From: Tamarix chinensis
Taxonomy: Eukaryota > Streptophyta > Magnoliopsida > Caryophyllales > Tamaricaceae
Direction: 5' to 3'
DNA length: 64,000 nt
Assembly: GCA_030549775.1 (NCBI GenBank)
Contig: CM060172.1
Coordinates: 128,515,122 to 128,579,121 of the forward strand
Shown piece after piece: positions 1-13,019 of this stretch (the stretch's first letter is position 1; each line of letters starts with the position of its first letter). Made by a program: the position numbers and the translations under genes. The notes below the pieces were generated by a model. The model made no database searches. It was not told the origin of the DNA and saw only the letters and a program-made list of their open reading frames with translations.

Positions 1-94
1 ATATATATTTATCAACTTCCATATATACGCACGAAAATTATACTATTTGAGGTAATCTACTGACACTGATTTGTATTTGTGGTGGAACGACTAG

Positions 95-3000
95 TCATAT
101 TTGCCCTCACAAACACCAGAAGGGTTAAAGCGGCTAAGACAGAAAGAGCTTGAAAACCTACGAGGAAATGGCCAAGGAGAGAGAAAGAGCTTCGATAGGA
201 TCTATGATTACGATACTTACAATGATCTTGGAGATCCTGATAGCAAACCTGAGCTGGCACGGCCAGTCTTAGGTGGCAAAGAACGCCCATATCCGAGACG
301 CTGTAGAACGGGACGTCCTCGTTGCAAGAAAGGTGATGACATGCTCATATCATTAATGATCACTTCATTTCCTCACAATCAAATATAAACTTTATAATAT
401 TATTTCTTTGGTTCTTACCTATCTACGGATATCACGCCATTCAGATCCATCGTCTGAGACGAGGAGCAGCAGCTTCTATGTGCCCAGAGACGAACAATTT
501 GCAGATATAAAGCAGATATCTTTCTCCGTCAACGTACTAAACGCAGTGCTTCACGCAATTATACCAAGTCTGGAGGCAGCCGCCGTGGATACAAACATTG
601 GCTTCCCTAGTTTCACAGACATCAATGTACTGTTTGACGATGGCCTTCAGCTACCTGTCCTTAAGGATAGGAAGTCATTAAGAAACATTGTACCTGGGTT
701 AATAAAAGACATAAATGATGCAGCAAAAGATGTTCTATGCTTTGAGAGCCCTGAGATATTTCACAGTAAGCAGCAAACATATATATGTATATTCAGAATA
801 AAACAAGGAACTTGGATCATTCGTCTTTCTTATCTGAACACTAAATGTTGTCTATTCAACAGGGGATGAATTTGCTTGGTTAAGGGACGAAGAGTTCGCC
901 CGAGAGACTCTTGCTGGTCTCAACCCATATGGCATTAAGCTGGTTACGGTAAGATACGGAGGAAACCTAAACTGTTCTCATCCCATATCCATGGAGTCAT
1001 TATTATACTAAGTTACTAACTGATATCAAAACATGTAGGAATGGCCTCTAAAGAGTAAGCTTGACCCTAAGACATATGGTCCACCAGAATCAGCATTGAC
1101 TTCCGAACTAATTGAAGCACAGCTTGAAGAATCCATGACCGTGTATCAGGTGCCTTTTCACTCCTCAATATATATTCATGTATATGCAATCTATGTCTTT
1201 TGTACGTAATACCCACAAGTCAATGGTATAGTATGGAAAATTAAAATTAATTGATATAATTCCCTATACTAACTAATATATATCTGTTTTTTAGAAAGTT
1301 TATCGTGGAAAATCTCTATATCCGAATTTTATTAGACTCCAGGAGTCTAAGAATGGGTGACATTCTAAAAATTATTTCAAAAAACAAACAAAACATGTTT
1401 TTAATTTGTAGGGCCGGCCATCTTTTCTGAAATCACTCCAACTAATTATGTTTGACCATTGTGGGGCCGAAGTATTACATCTTTGCTCACTTATCGTGTC
1501 TCCAGCAAAACGCTTACATAGTTTTATCCATGCAGGCTGTAGAACAGAAAAAGCTATTCGTCTTAGATTACCACGATGTGCTTCTTCCATACGTCCACAA
1601 AGTACGACAAATTCAAGGCACTACTCTGTATGGGTCACGGACATTATTCTTCTTAACCCCTCAAGGGATTTTGAAGCCCCTGGCTATTGAGCTTTCCCGA
1701 CCCCCAGGTGATGGAAAGCCCCAGTGGAAGCAAGTCCTAACACCTGGCCCTGATGCCACTAATTCTTGGCTTTGGAGGCTTGCTAAAGTTCATGTACTGG
1801 CTCATGATTCTGCTTATCATCAACTCATCAGCCACTGGTATATACATGCATTACATAAAATCCTCTTTTCTTTCATACTATATGTAATATATCTATTGGG
1901 TAATACGGGAAAAGGAACCATAATAAGTGTCATTTAATGAGATATTGAGGTTCCTTGTTTTCAGGTTGAGGACTCATTGTTGCACAGAACCTTATATCAT
2001 CGCGACCAACAGGCAGCTCAGTGCTATGCACCCAATTTACCGACTCTTGAGCCCTCATTTCCGGTACACCATGGAGATCAATGCTCTAGCTCGAGAATCC
2101 CTAATTAATGCAGATGGGATCATTGAAACCACATTCTCAACCCACCAGTACTCCATGGAAGTAAGCTCTGTAATTTATGATCAGGAGTGGAGGTTCGACT
2201 GGCAGGCACTACCAGCTGACCTAATCAGCAGGTAGTTTTTCAATAAATCTCCTGTATGATCTTATGACTAACAAAGCATATTTATGGGATGCTATACTTG
2301 CTTTTCAAATAAACTCTACGCAAGGAACAACTCACCTTTGCATCAGCAGTTTCCCGACGTTATGCATACTAATCGTGTTCATTTCTTTCTTCTTCTTTCC
2401 CCCCTCCCCCCCCATCAGAGGGATGGCTATAGAAGATGCATCAGCTCCCCACGGCCTAAAGCTAACAATTGAGGACTATCCTTTTGCCAATGATGGACTT
2501 CTTCTGTGGGATGCCATTAAGAAATGGGTAGCAGAATACGTCAAATACTACTACCCAGAACAAACCAAAGTAGCCGCCGATGAAGAACTTCAGGCATGGT
2601 GGACAGAAATTAGAACCGAAGGACACGGAGACAAAAAGGATGAACCATGGTGGCCAGTACTTGAAACACAAGATGATCTCATTCAAATCATCACTACCAT
2701 GATCTGGGTAAGTTCAGGTCATCACGCTGCTGTCAATTTTGGCCAATATGAATTTGCGGGATATTTCCCAAATAGGCCTACTATTGCTCGAACCACAATG
2801 CCCACCGAAGACCCAACTGAAGAAAAGTGGAAGAGATTTATGGAACAACCTAATAGCCTTCTTTTGGAAAGCTTCCCGTCTCAAATTCAAGCTACAAAAG
2901 TCATGGCTGTTTTGGAGGTGTTATCTACTCATTCTCCAGATGAAGAGTATATTGGAGATAGAATAGAGCCCTCATGGGCCGAAGATGCAATAATCAAATC

Positions 3001-3178
3001 TGCATTCGAAAGGTTTAATGATCAACTGAAAGAAATGGAAAAGATTATTGATGCCAGGAATTCAGATAAGAAGCTGGCAAATAGGAGTGGAACCGGCATC
3101 ATCCCATATGAGCTGTTGAAGCCATTCTCAAAGTCCGGGGTGACAGGACAGGGTGTTCCAAACAGCATTTCCATATGA
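95..3178 (+). CDS. LOX-A: plant 13-lipoxygenase (linoleate 13S-LOX, plastid type), 5' part outside window
   Basis: Seven exons are read from conserved protein sequence and GT-AG borders: 95-332, 445-765, 863-948, 1039-1149, 1536-1837, 1965-2231 and 2419-3178 (stop TGA 3176-3178). They join in frame to 694 residues without internal stops, starting at SYLPSQTP just after the PLAT domain. The PLAT/transit exons must lie upstream. Lipoxygenase marks: PRRCRTGRP, the HxxxxH iron ligands in [18 protein letters not shown] (His and Asn ligands) and terminal Ile in PNSISI. The NALAR Ala (Coffa site) predicts S stereochemistry, and the Thr-Phe pair in IIETTF, as in soybean LOX-1, predicts 13-regiospecificity. 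Family role: dioxygenation of linolenic/linoleic acid feeding jasmonate or hydroperoxide-lyase pathways, usually in plastids. The closest relative seen is LOX-B at 49-56 kb. Function is inferred from the family; exon borders are confident. Confidence 0.93.
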
Positions 3179-4290
3179 AGATCTTAAATTCAGCTGTCAC
3201 ACACGATTCTTTTAACCACAAGAAATATTTATTCATTCTATTTTCACCATAGGTAATACAATTATGTATGATTCACCATTCAGCCGCCACATCATAGTCA
3301 TCTAACCTGAATGTTTTGTATACTCTGCAATAAAGGCTGAAAATTGTATTTGTTTCTTGAAAATCAACGAACCGCAAGCCAAACTTCATCGGCTTAAAAC
3401 GATTTCTTTCTATTAGTTCATTAACTTCGAGGAAACAAATAATACTTATTGTATACGTAACATTTTGTTCAGTGAAGGGTGGGGGTAGTTGGATGTAGAC
3501 AAAGACGAGATATAGATACGACAATAGATTAATATGAATAGCTAGAGGCACGAACTCGCGTACGGGTACAATACATGACCACTAGCGGATTCACATATAG
3601 GATCAACTTCACTCATGGAAAAACTTTCTGGACCAAGCAGTTGACTTTTTTGGATACTTTTTCATCCCATTTTGTAATCAAAGAGAACAGATGCAAAATC
3701 AAACCATGTACCACAACTTGACATATAGGATCAGCTTAATTCACTCTTGGAGACTCTTTTCACCTCCTTTTCAGCCCATATCAAAATCGAACTTAATTGA
3801 TGTGAAAGCAAACCATGTATCTCTAACTCCACTGAAAATTGTCCAGCCCGCACATCAACCTTACCCTGTTATAGCTGCATTACACTCTTAACCAGCAAAC
3901 CGAATATAGACAAAATTGATCATCACTGACTATGCACTAAAGTAAAGACATAAATATCAGAGACCCATTCTGTTTTGGTGCTTACCAGATTGCATTTCCA
4001 TGGGAGAAGAGATGCTTGCACTACCTAACAATCCCTTGCAGATTCAGAAGCACCTCTTCAATTGATAATTCAGAATTATTTTAGGTCATGAATACCAACA
4101 ACACGGAGAATCCCTAACGATGAGTTAGAGATACGCACTTTCATAATATATATATATATATACAGGAAGAACAATACTTGTCTCCCGAAGCTCAAGGACG
4201 AACATCGGAAGTTATGTAGTCTCATAAACATGTGACATGAAATGTTAACAACCATCACCCTTGAGAAATTAAAATAAGGGAAAAAAGACC
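3179..4290. other. LOX-A 3' flank, no further gene seen
   Basis: The 3' UTR and downstream DNA of LOX-A. A canonical AATAAA stands at 3329-3334, about 150 nt after the stop, and is a reasonable polyadenylation signal. Beyond it the stretch is AT-rich with short unconvincing ORFs and a short (TA)n at 4147-4161. The left border of the LTR element that follows could not be fixed. Confidence 0.45.
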
Positions 4291-6473
4291 CCACTGTTTG
4301 ATGGACCTAATGTCCTTAATAGATTGTTTAAATTGAGGTTAACCTATGTTAGATTAAATCAAGTAGGTGAACCTAGGTTAGGTATATAGAGATGGATGTT
4401 TTAAATATTATTTGGGTATTTGATATGTTATTGTAGGTGAATAAGCGATAACTTTATTTTTTTAAGGCAAATGGAGTTGAATAGCCAAATTTTGTGAATA
4501 AGTTAACTTTAACCTTCTTTAACCACCAATTTGGTGGTTAACATTTTATAAGTAAATGGAGGTTAAAAGAGGTTATTTTTTGGTCTAATCTAACCTAGGT
4601 TAGGTCTTTTAGCATGATGTATACCTCTCTTGATCCTAAATAAGTTAGTTGACATTAGGGATATTAATTAGTCATCTTATATGTGTTTGAATCGTTTAGT
4701 TGATTTTGACATTTGGTTGACTTGTGGTCAATTATTGACCCTTGGTCAACTATTAACTTGGTTAATCATTGCCTATTGTTGATCGTTGACTTAGATGTTG
4801 AGCATTGACCCGCTTCTTAAACAAATGAAATTAATAAGTTTTGAGATCTAAATTAAAAATGGGTTATTCATGACATGAAACTTGGGTTTTAATGCCTTGA
4901 TAATCTAGCTTAGGCTTTAATGTATTGTTTACTACATTTAGCCTTAATGGCATGTTGTCAAGCCTTTATACTCTAAATAGTTGGGCGTTGATTCCTTTGA
5001 GGATCAAGTGCGTGAATATTATTGAAACTTAATAAATATATAAATTTGTGTTGGTGGAAGTGATTAAGTGTTATTTTATGGGTATTGATTGTTGTTGACT
5101 TAAGTCTTTAATGAAATATCTATCATATAAAACGTAAGATCTCGAGCTAGGACTAATAGCACCCATGGTAGCTACCTGAGCATAGGTTTGGTATCCACTT
5201 GATAACATTTTGGTATTTATCTCTTTTATGATGCTAGGTAGGGGTGTGTATTTGTCCAAAATCAGACCAAATAAAAACCTAGTTAAGGACCAATTTTTTT
5301 TTGAAGTTAGGACCTAGGATCAGACCAGAATTACTAGTCCAAGGTTGGTTAGGACTAAAATTGATAAATTATATATTTTTTAATATTAAAAATACATATT
5401 TTGTAGATAAAATGTTAATGAGATTCCAGGTTGAACCAAAATCAGTTAAGGATCAATTTTTTTTTACTTCGAGACCAAAACCCAAACCAAAATATCAGTC
5501 TGGTCATGGACCAAAACTCTAAATAACCGTTCGGTTTGGTCCAAAATTTTGGTCCCAACCAATGTTTATACATCCTTAATGCCAGGTGCCTTATGTGAGG
5601 TCTGGATGAAAATTTTTCTATTCTATAGAAGTCATGGGCCTTATAAAGGGTATGCACACTAAAATGATTAGATGATCTATTATTGGGGTTTCTAGTTACA
5701 CGTATAGACAGGCCAGCTAGAATATTGTTGTTGTATAATATGTAGAAATTTTGTAGAAGAAGGGTTATTTGAGTCTCCGTCCTCAAGTTAATATACTCTA
5801 TTACTTGCGATCACAATAATGAACTATAATAATCAATAAATATTATTTATTAGTACATTCATATTACATTATTCTATACTTGATAGTTGAGTTGCCTGCT
5901 TTACAATTGACATTTGTATGTAGCATGTTGTTATCCTATTATCTAAGGTTTAATCGCTTTATTTGCATGGCCTTGTGCATAATGATATTTCTTTAGGATA
6001 TTTGTGTTACTCGATACAAAATTCTTACTGATACTACACTTCTATAGACATTGTGTCATAGATAATGATGATCCTGCTAATTTTGAGGAGGTCCCTCAGA
6101 TGGAGTGACTCTAGTTATAATTAAGGTTAGGACATAGAATTATAGTTATCTAGGGTTCCGCGTGATGTGCGCCCTAGATTATGGATATTTCTTTTTATAC
6201 TCTTTATTCCTTTTGTTTCCTATTTCTCTCTATTTCTATGTATTTTATTATCTGTAGCATATTGTTCTTACGTTTAATTTATTAAAGTCTACCACTATTT
6301 TTATGTATTTCTATAAGATTTGGTTTAATTATTATAAACAATTTATCCTTGCATTTAGTACGAGAAAAGTATGGAATCTACTTGTGCTAAGTGTGGTGGA
6401 AACACCCATCAAATTATGTTAATGCTTCCACTTAATAAAAAAAATATCCAGTTGCAATTTTTGGGTTGTTATA
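4290..6473 (+). mobile_element. 5' LTR of a decayed LTR retrotransposon
   Basis: The right end (TTGTTATA, 6466-6473) is followed directly by a Met-tRNA-type primer-binding site. The segment just before it (6390-6420) shows the family's 3' block: a gtgctaagtgtggtgg-like stretch, then the aacaccc motif. The part around 4600-4830 matches, in reverse complement, 39030-39200 in another LTR, so both belong to one family. The left boundary is uncertain. It carries the MITE at 5239-5578 and a perfect 11-bp-arm palindrome at 4519-4541. A long-LTR Ty3/gypsy (Tekay/Del-like) assignment is inference from LTR size and tRNA-Met PBS. Confidence 0.55.
5239..5578. mobile_element. hAT-type MITE, 340 bp
   Basis: Terminal inverted repeats begin TAGGGGTGTGTATTTG and end, read inversely, TAAGGATGTATAAACA. 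It is flanked by 8-bp duplications atgctagg (5231-5238) and atgccagg (5579-5586), one mismatch. TAGGG ends plus an 8-bp TSD are typical of hAT non-autonomous elements. The interior is rich in 'ggacc/ggtcc' repeats (GGTTTGGTCC, GGACCAA) and has no coding capacity. Confidence 0.7.
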
Positions 6474-6476
6474 AAT

Positions 6477-6488
6477 TGGTATAAGAGC
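6477..6488 (+). other. Retrotransposon primer-binding site (initiator tRNA-Met)
   Basis: TGGTATAAGAGC, followed by TTTGGTT, matches the plant tRNA-iMet PBS TGGTATCAGAGC with one change. It lies three bases after the LTR end, which fixes this LTR as the 5' LTR and the element as plus-oriented. Confidence 0.75.
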
Positions 6489-6711
6489 TTTGGTTCTAAA
6501 AACCATGTTTTGTGTTTTGAAAATATGGTTTTCAACAATCTTATATCTAACTTAATGTTCTACTTCTATTTTTAAATCAAAATCCTTAATATTTTTGGTT
6601 TATTTATGTGAGGAAATGTTGAGCAGGTAGTATTAGGTGACCTTTTATATATTTTATATTACTAACCCATTGTATTAGTAAGTTAGACTATTCTCTAACC
6701 AAATTTCTATT

Positions 6712-7110
6712 TTGTACTTCATGATGGCTCAAAATGCTCGATCTGCATGCATAAAAGAGCTCCTAATTACTATAGAGGAAATTCATATGCATCTGTTGCC
6801 GCCTCCACCACCATTCCAAATTCCTAACAACATTCATGTACTATCTCCGCAAGAGGATTGGTTATGTAAGACGTATTCACACTCATCATCGACATTCTTG
6901 AGCACTAAGGATTAGCCAGCCCTAGAGAAATGGATAAGAAATTTTGAAAATATCTAGCTTCTAAGTGTGTTGTGTGCCCATGGGACAGATTTGTTATTTT
7001 AAGCATATCATGATATTTACTTTGATAAGTATGAAAGCATGTATTTTGAAGTTTTAGAAAAGCATGTTAAGGTTTTACATGCTAAACCATGTGTAAAGAT
7101 ACATGTCATG
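6712..7110 (+). pseudogene. Gag remnant of the LTR retrotransposon
   Basis: Downstream of the PBS the plus strand reads through to a 67-aa open stretch from 6712, then continues with stops. It contains 'FLSTKD..PALEKWIRNFEN', like the 'PPTF.G..DP..AE.W....EKIF' region of Ty3/gypsy Gag. Stop codons and loss of everything downstream (no zinc knuckle, protease, RT, RNase H or integrase seen) show a dead, internally deleted element. Confidence 0.5.
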
Positions 7111-7199
7111 GATTAAGGACCTATATATATAATGGTGGCTATGCATCATTATGATGATAGAAGGCATAGGAGGTTGAAATATATTGGGAATCATGTAAT

Positions 7200-9810
7200 T
7201 TAGGTGGAAAATATGTATATTAGTTACCTCAAAGGAATTTTAGTCAATATGGGTGAAAAGAGGAATATTGGATATTTTAATGTGATAAGTGGTTCGAAGT
7301 AGGTTAAGTATATTATATGAAAATTTTGGAGTAAATATGAATGATCCAAGTCTAACAAGTGAGGAGAATAAGTTTTTGTTGAAATAGTGACCCTAGGGGC
7401 AAAATTGTTATCACAATTGAAAATTATTTGAGTTCAATCTTTATTTCTAGATATGATGGTTATATTGGTATTTTAGGAATGCATATTAAAATTGGGAGTC
7501 ACATGAGTGTCACGAGAAAAGTATGATTAAGTTGTAGAATTAGGGTTTTGTGGTAAAATGTTAATAGTAGCTCTAAGGGTAGGCTATCATCGCAATTGTA
7601 AAATGTGGGAGTTGGACCTTAATTTGTGTATACGATTTCAATAATAATATTTTGGAAGTGAATATTAAATTTGGTGGTTATATGTATCTCTTGGAAAAGT
7701 GTATGATTAACTTGTGAAATTAGGGTTTTATATGATTTATGAATATTAACCCTAAAGATAGGCATTTTTGTAGCCTAGGGGCATTTTGGTCGACATAGTT
7801 AAAAAGTGGAAGGTTGAGTACCTTAGGGGTTAGCTGACTTAAAATAGGTTAGGGGGTATTACATGAGATAACTAGGTTAAAAATGAAAAGTTTATGGTAA
7901 ATAAAGGAAGTGAAAGACCATAAATGCGATTAGTAAAACCTAGGGGAATTTATGATCATATAAAGTGGGAGATTGATACTATGGAGTGGATATGATGTTA
8001 GAGATGGCATATTGGATAGTTATATAAATTTGGAAAGTTATTTGAGCACTTGGGAATTAGTTATGACTAAAAGGTGAAATTAGGGTTTTGGGAGGCCGAG
8101 GAGTAACCCTAGGGGTAGGCTATTATTGCAAGTATAATATGGGGTAGTTGGACTGCAACCTTGCAACATGATGTTAACCTTAACCTTTTGGAATTTTATA
8201 CTAAATTTGGTAGTCTTGTGGGGTCGAAGAAAGTAGTTATGGCTAAAATAAGAAGTTAGTGTTTTGGAGGGACTTCAAATAGGTAGATTATTATCACTTG
8301 TGTAAAATTTGAGAGTTAGGCCTCAATGTTTGAGTTAATAGATAATAATAGCATTCTATGCATGAGTATAGAATTTGAGGACTAGACTAGCACCAGAGAA
8401 AAGACTATGCTAAATAGGAGAAATTAGGATTTTGGAGGAGCCCAAATAGTAATCCTAGAGGCTAGTTATTTTTACATATGTAAAATGTATGACTCTTGAA
8501 TTTCTTGTTCCTAATAACATGTTGAGTTATGTTGGGTAAATCGAGGAATAACGGGGAATTGGAGGAGAGGTTATGCTGGGGTTGTAAGATTAGGGTTTCT
8601 TATAGGAAATTGGGTTGTTTAGAGGTATAAGTGGGATAGCGTCTTGCATGAGTAAGTGTACATGACTGTATGATGATCTTGAAATAAATAAAGCATAAAT
8701 AAACACTAATTAATTAAAGTGGAAGATCACTTGAATTGGGCCCAATTGTACTTGCCAATCTACTAGTGAGAATAGTAACTAGAAACGTCTTATCCTAGAG
8801 TTGTATCCTATTATTATTCCACCGGTGAGAATAGTGGGGTCCTAAAATTAAGTAAATTAAACCATTAGATGATAATAATTTTTAGTAAGACACTAATTAC
8901 TTACAATAGAACACCACGTGGGTTAGGACCTATTATACCTTGATTACTAATCCACCGGTGAGAATAGTGGCTAGGAGCATTCTTCCCTACAGTTTTACTC
9001 TAATTACCGATCCATCGGTGAAAATAGTGGCTAGAATCATCCTTCCCTAAAAGTTGTACTTGATTACCATTCTACCAGTTGAGAATAATGGGGCCCCTGA
9101 ACCCAACGTGAATAAAATCATGAAATAGTTATCATTATACCATTACCATATGTTTAGAGAATATTAAATGAGTCAGTAAGATTAACTTATGCACATGCCA
9201 TCTCTTATTGTGGTCTTATGAGTTTTTTAACTGTGGTTATATGAATGATTATCATTTTTCTAATGACATAGGCTTAGTTAGATGTTTTATATCATATATT
9301 GTTGTGATGCCATTTATGTGTACCATGTGAGTTTTTCATATTAGTTTTATATAATGGATTACTTAGTATTATTATACTGAAGGGTTGCTTTTCATGGGAC
9401 CCTGCCTATTCAATGGGCAGTAGCCTTTGCATATTAGATTGTAAGGTCAGTTGAAGGGCATGATTTTGGTGGAGAGTTTAGGGCAATCTAGTGTTTTTCT
9501 TGGGATCTTTTGATACTGGATATTTTGTACTCTTATTATCCTTATATATTTTCTTTCACTAACATTTTGTAACCATTGATAGTTGGTTCTATTTGAATTG
9601 ATTACTTTAATTCTCTCACTACTCTGATTTATAATTTTTTTAATAATTTAAGTGGAGTAATACTTTTAGCCTTAGCACTTGGTAGTAGAACAGTGGAGGA
9701 AACCTAACTTATACCAAGGGTGGTGGTAACATCCCACGATTTATTGTTTTAGCTTTCGCAAACAAATCTTTAAACAAAAATTTTCAATTCGTTAATTTAA
9801 GAGTGTTATA
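7200..9810 (+). mobile_element. Remaining 3' LTR part of the same element, with internal subrepeats
   Basis: The right end (9801-9810, GAGTGTTATA) is preceded by the conserved block 'ttagccttagcacttggta...accaagggtggtggtaac' (9666-9735), shared with LTR ends at 19185-19250, 45478-45545 and, inverted, 62880-62945. Between 7380 and 8650 an 'aattagggtttt...ccctaggggtaggctat' unit recurs about every 178 bp. Between 8740 and 9100 the 'ccgatccaccggtgagaatagtgg' motif recurs at least five times. The left border and the polypurine tract were not recognised. Confidence 0.55.
7380..8650 (+). repeat. Degenerate ~178-bp subrepeats inside LTR
   Basis: The phrase 'aattagggtttt' or a close variant occurs near 7541, 7718, 8078, 8251, 8432 and 8587. 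Spacings are 177, 360 (two units), 173, 181 and 155 bp. Each is followed by a 'ccctaggggtaggctatta' variant and then 'gtaaaatgtgggagttggac'. Copies are strongly diverged. Confidence 0.55.
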
Positions 9811-11310
9811 AGTTTCAATTTTCGAATAAAGTGCCAATCACTTCGGACCGATCCTCACCTTAAATTGTTCTACCCATGATCTAAAAAGTACTACCAACAT
9901 CTAACATTTTGAGATAACTATCCTTAAAGCCAAATGATAAGTTTAAACTAACACATTTATCAAATAAATCAAATTGTATATAAATCCAATGAAAATAGAT
10001 ATACTTATAGTAAGAAAAAGAGAAAATAGAGGAAGGGAGGATGAAAGAAGAAGGATGGACTGATAAGAAACACGCATAATCAAAATTCAGCATGGCTTTT
10101 GAGGGAACAACTTCTTTAAAACACGCAAAATCAAAAGAAGCCAAACCAAGCTGTGATATATATGTCACATAATGTATATACCTATAGTCTCTAGTTCTTC
10201 TCTCATAAGAAATAAAAATTTGAGTTTGCAACTAGGTATCTAACTGTAGACCAAGCTAAGCCTCAGGCAAGAAAAATAAAATATATAATCAAGGAGGCAT
10301 AGCCTTCTCAACATAGTAGCATCTATAAGCTCATTAATCATAATTAATCTTCGACAACATGTTCTTGCATTTATAACATTTGCAACAACAAAATCTTTCT
10401 GCATTGATCTTACAATGAAGTAGAATAAAATATGAACTAGTCTTTGTAACAACCTTCGATCGAATAAGAAATCATGCCATTGACAACTCAACATATAATA
10501 TAATAGGTATGAAAAAGAGTGAAAGAGGGATTGAAGATAATTCTTTTATAACTTTACTTTTCATTCCCAATAGACAGATAGCCAATCATTCCAACATACA
10601 CCACATAATATAAAGATAAAATATGAAGAGAACTTCACAACCAAGCATCATCTCATCATTGCTTTATAATTACTTCTTCTCTTTTATGTGTGTGAGAGAT
10701 GGAAAATGGAGGGAATGAAACATGGACCATTTTCAAATTATAGTTTCTTCATTTGAGCTTTGAGATCCCCTCACTACAAGGTTTGTATTATGGATAGAAA
10801 TAACCATTAGTATCAATAGATAAGGGCATTGCTGGGAAGCTAGGGTAAGCATAGTATCAGTTTTATTACAAGTACTTACCATGTGTCTATCGTCTGGCTA
10901 GCTTGGTCTTACTTTATTCATCAATTTATTTGAAAATTTTCTTTTGCTTCTACCATATCAATTCTTATAGATTCAAATCTTTTCTGCATTATGAAATTTC
11001 AAGGAATGAGATAATTACTTCATAACTCATTTATTTCAACAAAGATTTTTTTATTACTTATGCAAGAGGCATTATGAAATTTTAAGGAAAGAGCTAAATA
11101 CTTCTTAACTCATTTATTTTAACAAAACAAATATTTCTTGCATAAAGAGCTAATAAATCTAATACTTTTATCTTAAATCCAAACAAAATTAGGCCTATGC
11201 ACGCATTATCTTCTATTAACTAACCTAACCTCTGAATTGCACTAGCTAGGCTACATTTTTTCCATTCCAGACACATATGTCTAATGCTAATTCCATTCCA
11301 TTAGGTTAAA
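9811..11310. other. AT-rich intergenic DNA, no gene recognised
   Basis: Minus-strand open stretches at 9881-10231 and 10240-10494 have no recognisable domain and read like chance ORFs (Phe/Tyr/Ile/Ser-rich). No repeat or RNA gene was recognised here. Confidence 0.3.
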
Positions 11311-11319
11311 AATTACTTT

Positions 11320-11775
11320 AAGCTCCATTTGGTGCTAAAAATATTATAATAGAATAAAATTAAAAATAAAATCAAAATCAAAATACTTTCTTTCCAACTT
11401 TTCTAAGAAAAAATTGAATAGCTAATTTCTAATAATTTCATTTCTTACCCTTTTTTCTATTTCGTTTTCTTAAAGCTCCATTTAGTTCTAAAAAAATTCA
11501 AGGAAAGAAAATAAAAATCCAAATAGTTTTTTTTTAAATCTTTCCTAAAGAAAAACCAAATTGTTAATCTTTGATAATTTCATTCTTTATTTTTTTTTCT
11601 ATTTCATTTTCTTAAGTAAACTAAATACAGAGAAAAATTATTTCTCTTATTAAATTTTTTCCCTTTTATTTAAAACTTTGTGAGAAACAAATAGAGCTTA
11701 AATAAACCAAATACAAAAAAATCTCTTTGCTTTTTTTTTCCTATAAAAATTTACAAGAATCGAATGGAGCCTCAA
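11320..11775. repeat. MITE-like element with internal ~150-bp tandem duplication
   Basis: It begins 'ttaagctccatttggtgc' and ends 'gaatcgaatggagcct', which reads inversely aggctccattcgattc, an imperfect terminal inverted repeat. A second copy of the left segment starts at about 11473 ('ttaaagctccatttagttc'). The interior is AT-rich and non-coding. No clear target duplication was found, so the class is open. Confidence 0.4.
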
Positions 11776-12079
11776 TGAATATCCATTTGGAAAATTCTTT
11801 AACAATCCTCCATGTTCCTTCTTATTACCACCAACATTCTCGCCTTCTTCCCCCAAAATTTAAAGAAAATACTAATCAAGTTTGCATTTGATGAACATCC
11901 AAAAGCTATGATTTTAGAATATACTTATACCTGCGTACTCTGAATATCATGAAGTTATGCCTGCTACTCATATTGTGATTAAATGTTCCATGAATGCTTT
12001 AATGATGATCTTCTTTAGTTTGATCATCATATTTCTAAAAATTATACGCTTTTGATTTTAGCTTAGAATACTTATTAGC

Positions 12080-12457
12080 ATAGTGGTTCAACTAAGTGGA
12101 GGGAGGTTCAAGCATAAGGCATAAATGGTGGTTTAATTATAGTTTGGGACACGAATAAATTTTAAAATAGGAATGTTAATATAGGTAACCGGTGGATCAT
12201 GCTTGAAGGTAAAATTTTTACATTTTCTTTTGAGTGTGGAATTTTACTTCTCTATTGTTACTTTGAAGCATATGAAAGGGGGTCTCGTAGAGGAGATACT
12301 AAATGTTAGGAAACCATTACTTTCTCTAATCTTAGTTATGAGGTATTTCAAAAATGTCAGCTAGCCAGGAGAAAGGAAAGGGGTCTTCATAAAATGTTAC
12401 AATGAGATTCTTTAATGAATAGATTGATAGGATGGGTCCTATTGATATAAAACGATA

Positions 12458-12531
<74 letters not shown>

Positions 12532-13019
12532 GTGTGAGAGAGAGAGAGTTTATGTGGCACAAGGCTAATTAAAAGAGTTTACTTGACCAGTTTTTGGTGG
12601 ACTCTGAATGGGTTTCTACCTTCCAAGTCTATCTTACACAAGTTCAAGTAACTCTTTACTAGAACATAACCCTTATTGACTTAGTTACAATGTAGAAGAA
12701 GAAGGCCCTAAACCATTTAGATCATGAGATATGTGCTTTTCTCACCCAAAATTCAAAGCTTTTTTTAGAGTGCTGGAGCATACCAGAGGGAGATTCTTGT
12801 TAGGCTAAGCTCAAAATCTTAAGATACAACATAGGGAGTGGTATACAAATATTTTTGGGAATTTTGAGTTCAAGATAAATAGATTAGAATAGGATATGAA
12901 GAAGGTTGAATAGTATAAGGATGACATTTTAAACTCAAAAGTTTTGCTAAGCAGAAGAGCGACCCTTCAACATCAATTATGGGAGTGAAATAAGAGAAAG
13001 GAAAGTTATTGGTTCCAAA
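12080..13019 (+). pseudogene. L1-type LINE relic, endonuclease-to-linker part
   Basis: With frame changes, the plus strand reads features of plant L1 ORF2: 'GGLIIVWDTNKF', 'IGNRWIMLEG' (apurinic endonuclease region, about 12125-12210), 'FLVDSEWVSTF' (12583), 'FGNFEFKINRLE' (12855) and 'RKESYWFQ' (12998), the linker before the RT domain. A (TA)n(GA)n microsatellite lies inside it. The LINE is cut at 13019 by an LTR and resumes at 21418. Confidence 0.65.
12453..12548 (+). repeat. (TA)n-(GA)n microsatellite
   Basis: A compound simple repeat: about 20 TA units, then GA units interrupted by tgtgtg. It explains the Ser/Leu- and Tyr/Ile-repeat ORF read on the minus strand here, which is not a gene. 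Confidence 0.9.

Noticed and set aside
95..3178. LOX-A as a pseudogene
   Set aside because: Extra ORF tails such as 408-869 are introns read through; with GT-AG splicing all seven exons join in frame with ligands intact.
7541..8610. CRISPR-like array
   Set aside because: Repeats are long, diverged and not separated by uniform spacers; this is a plant LTR subrepeat.
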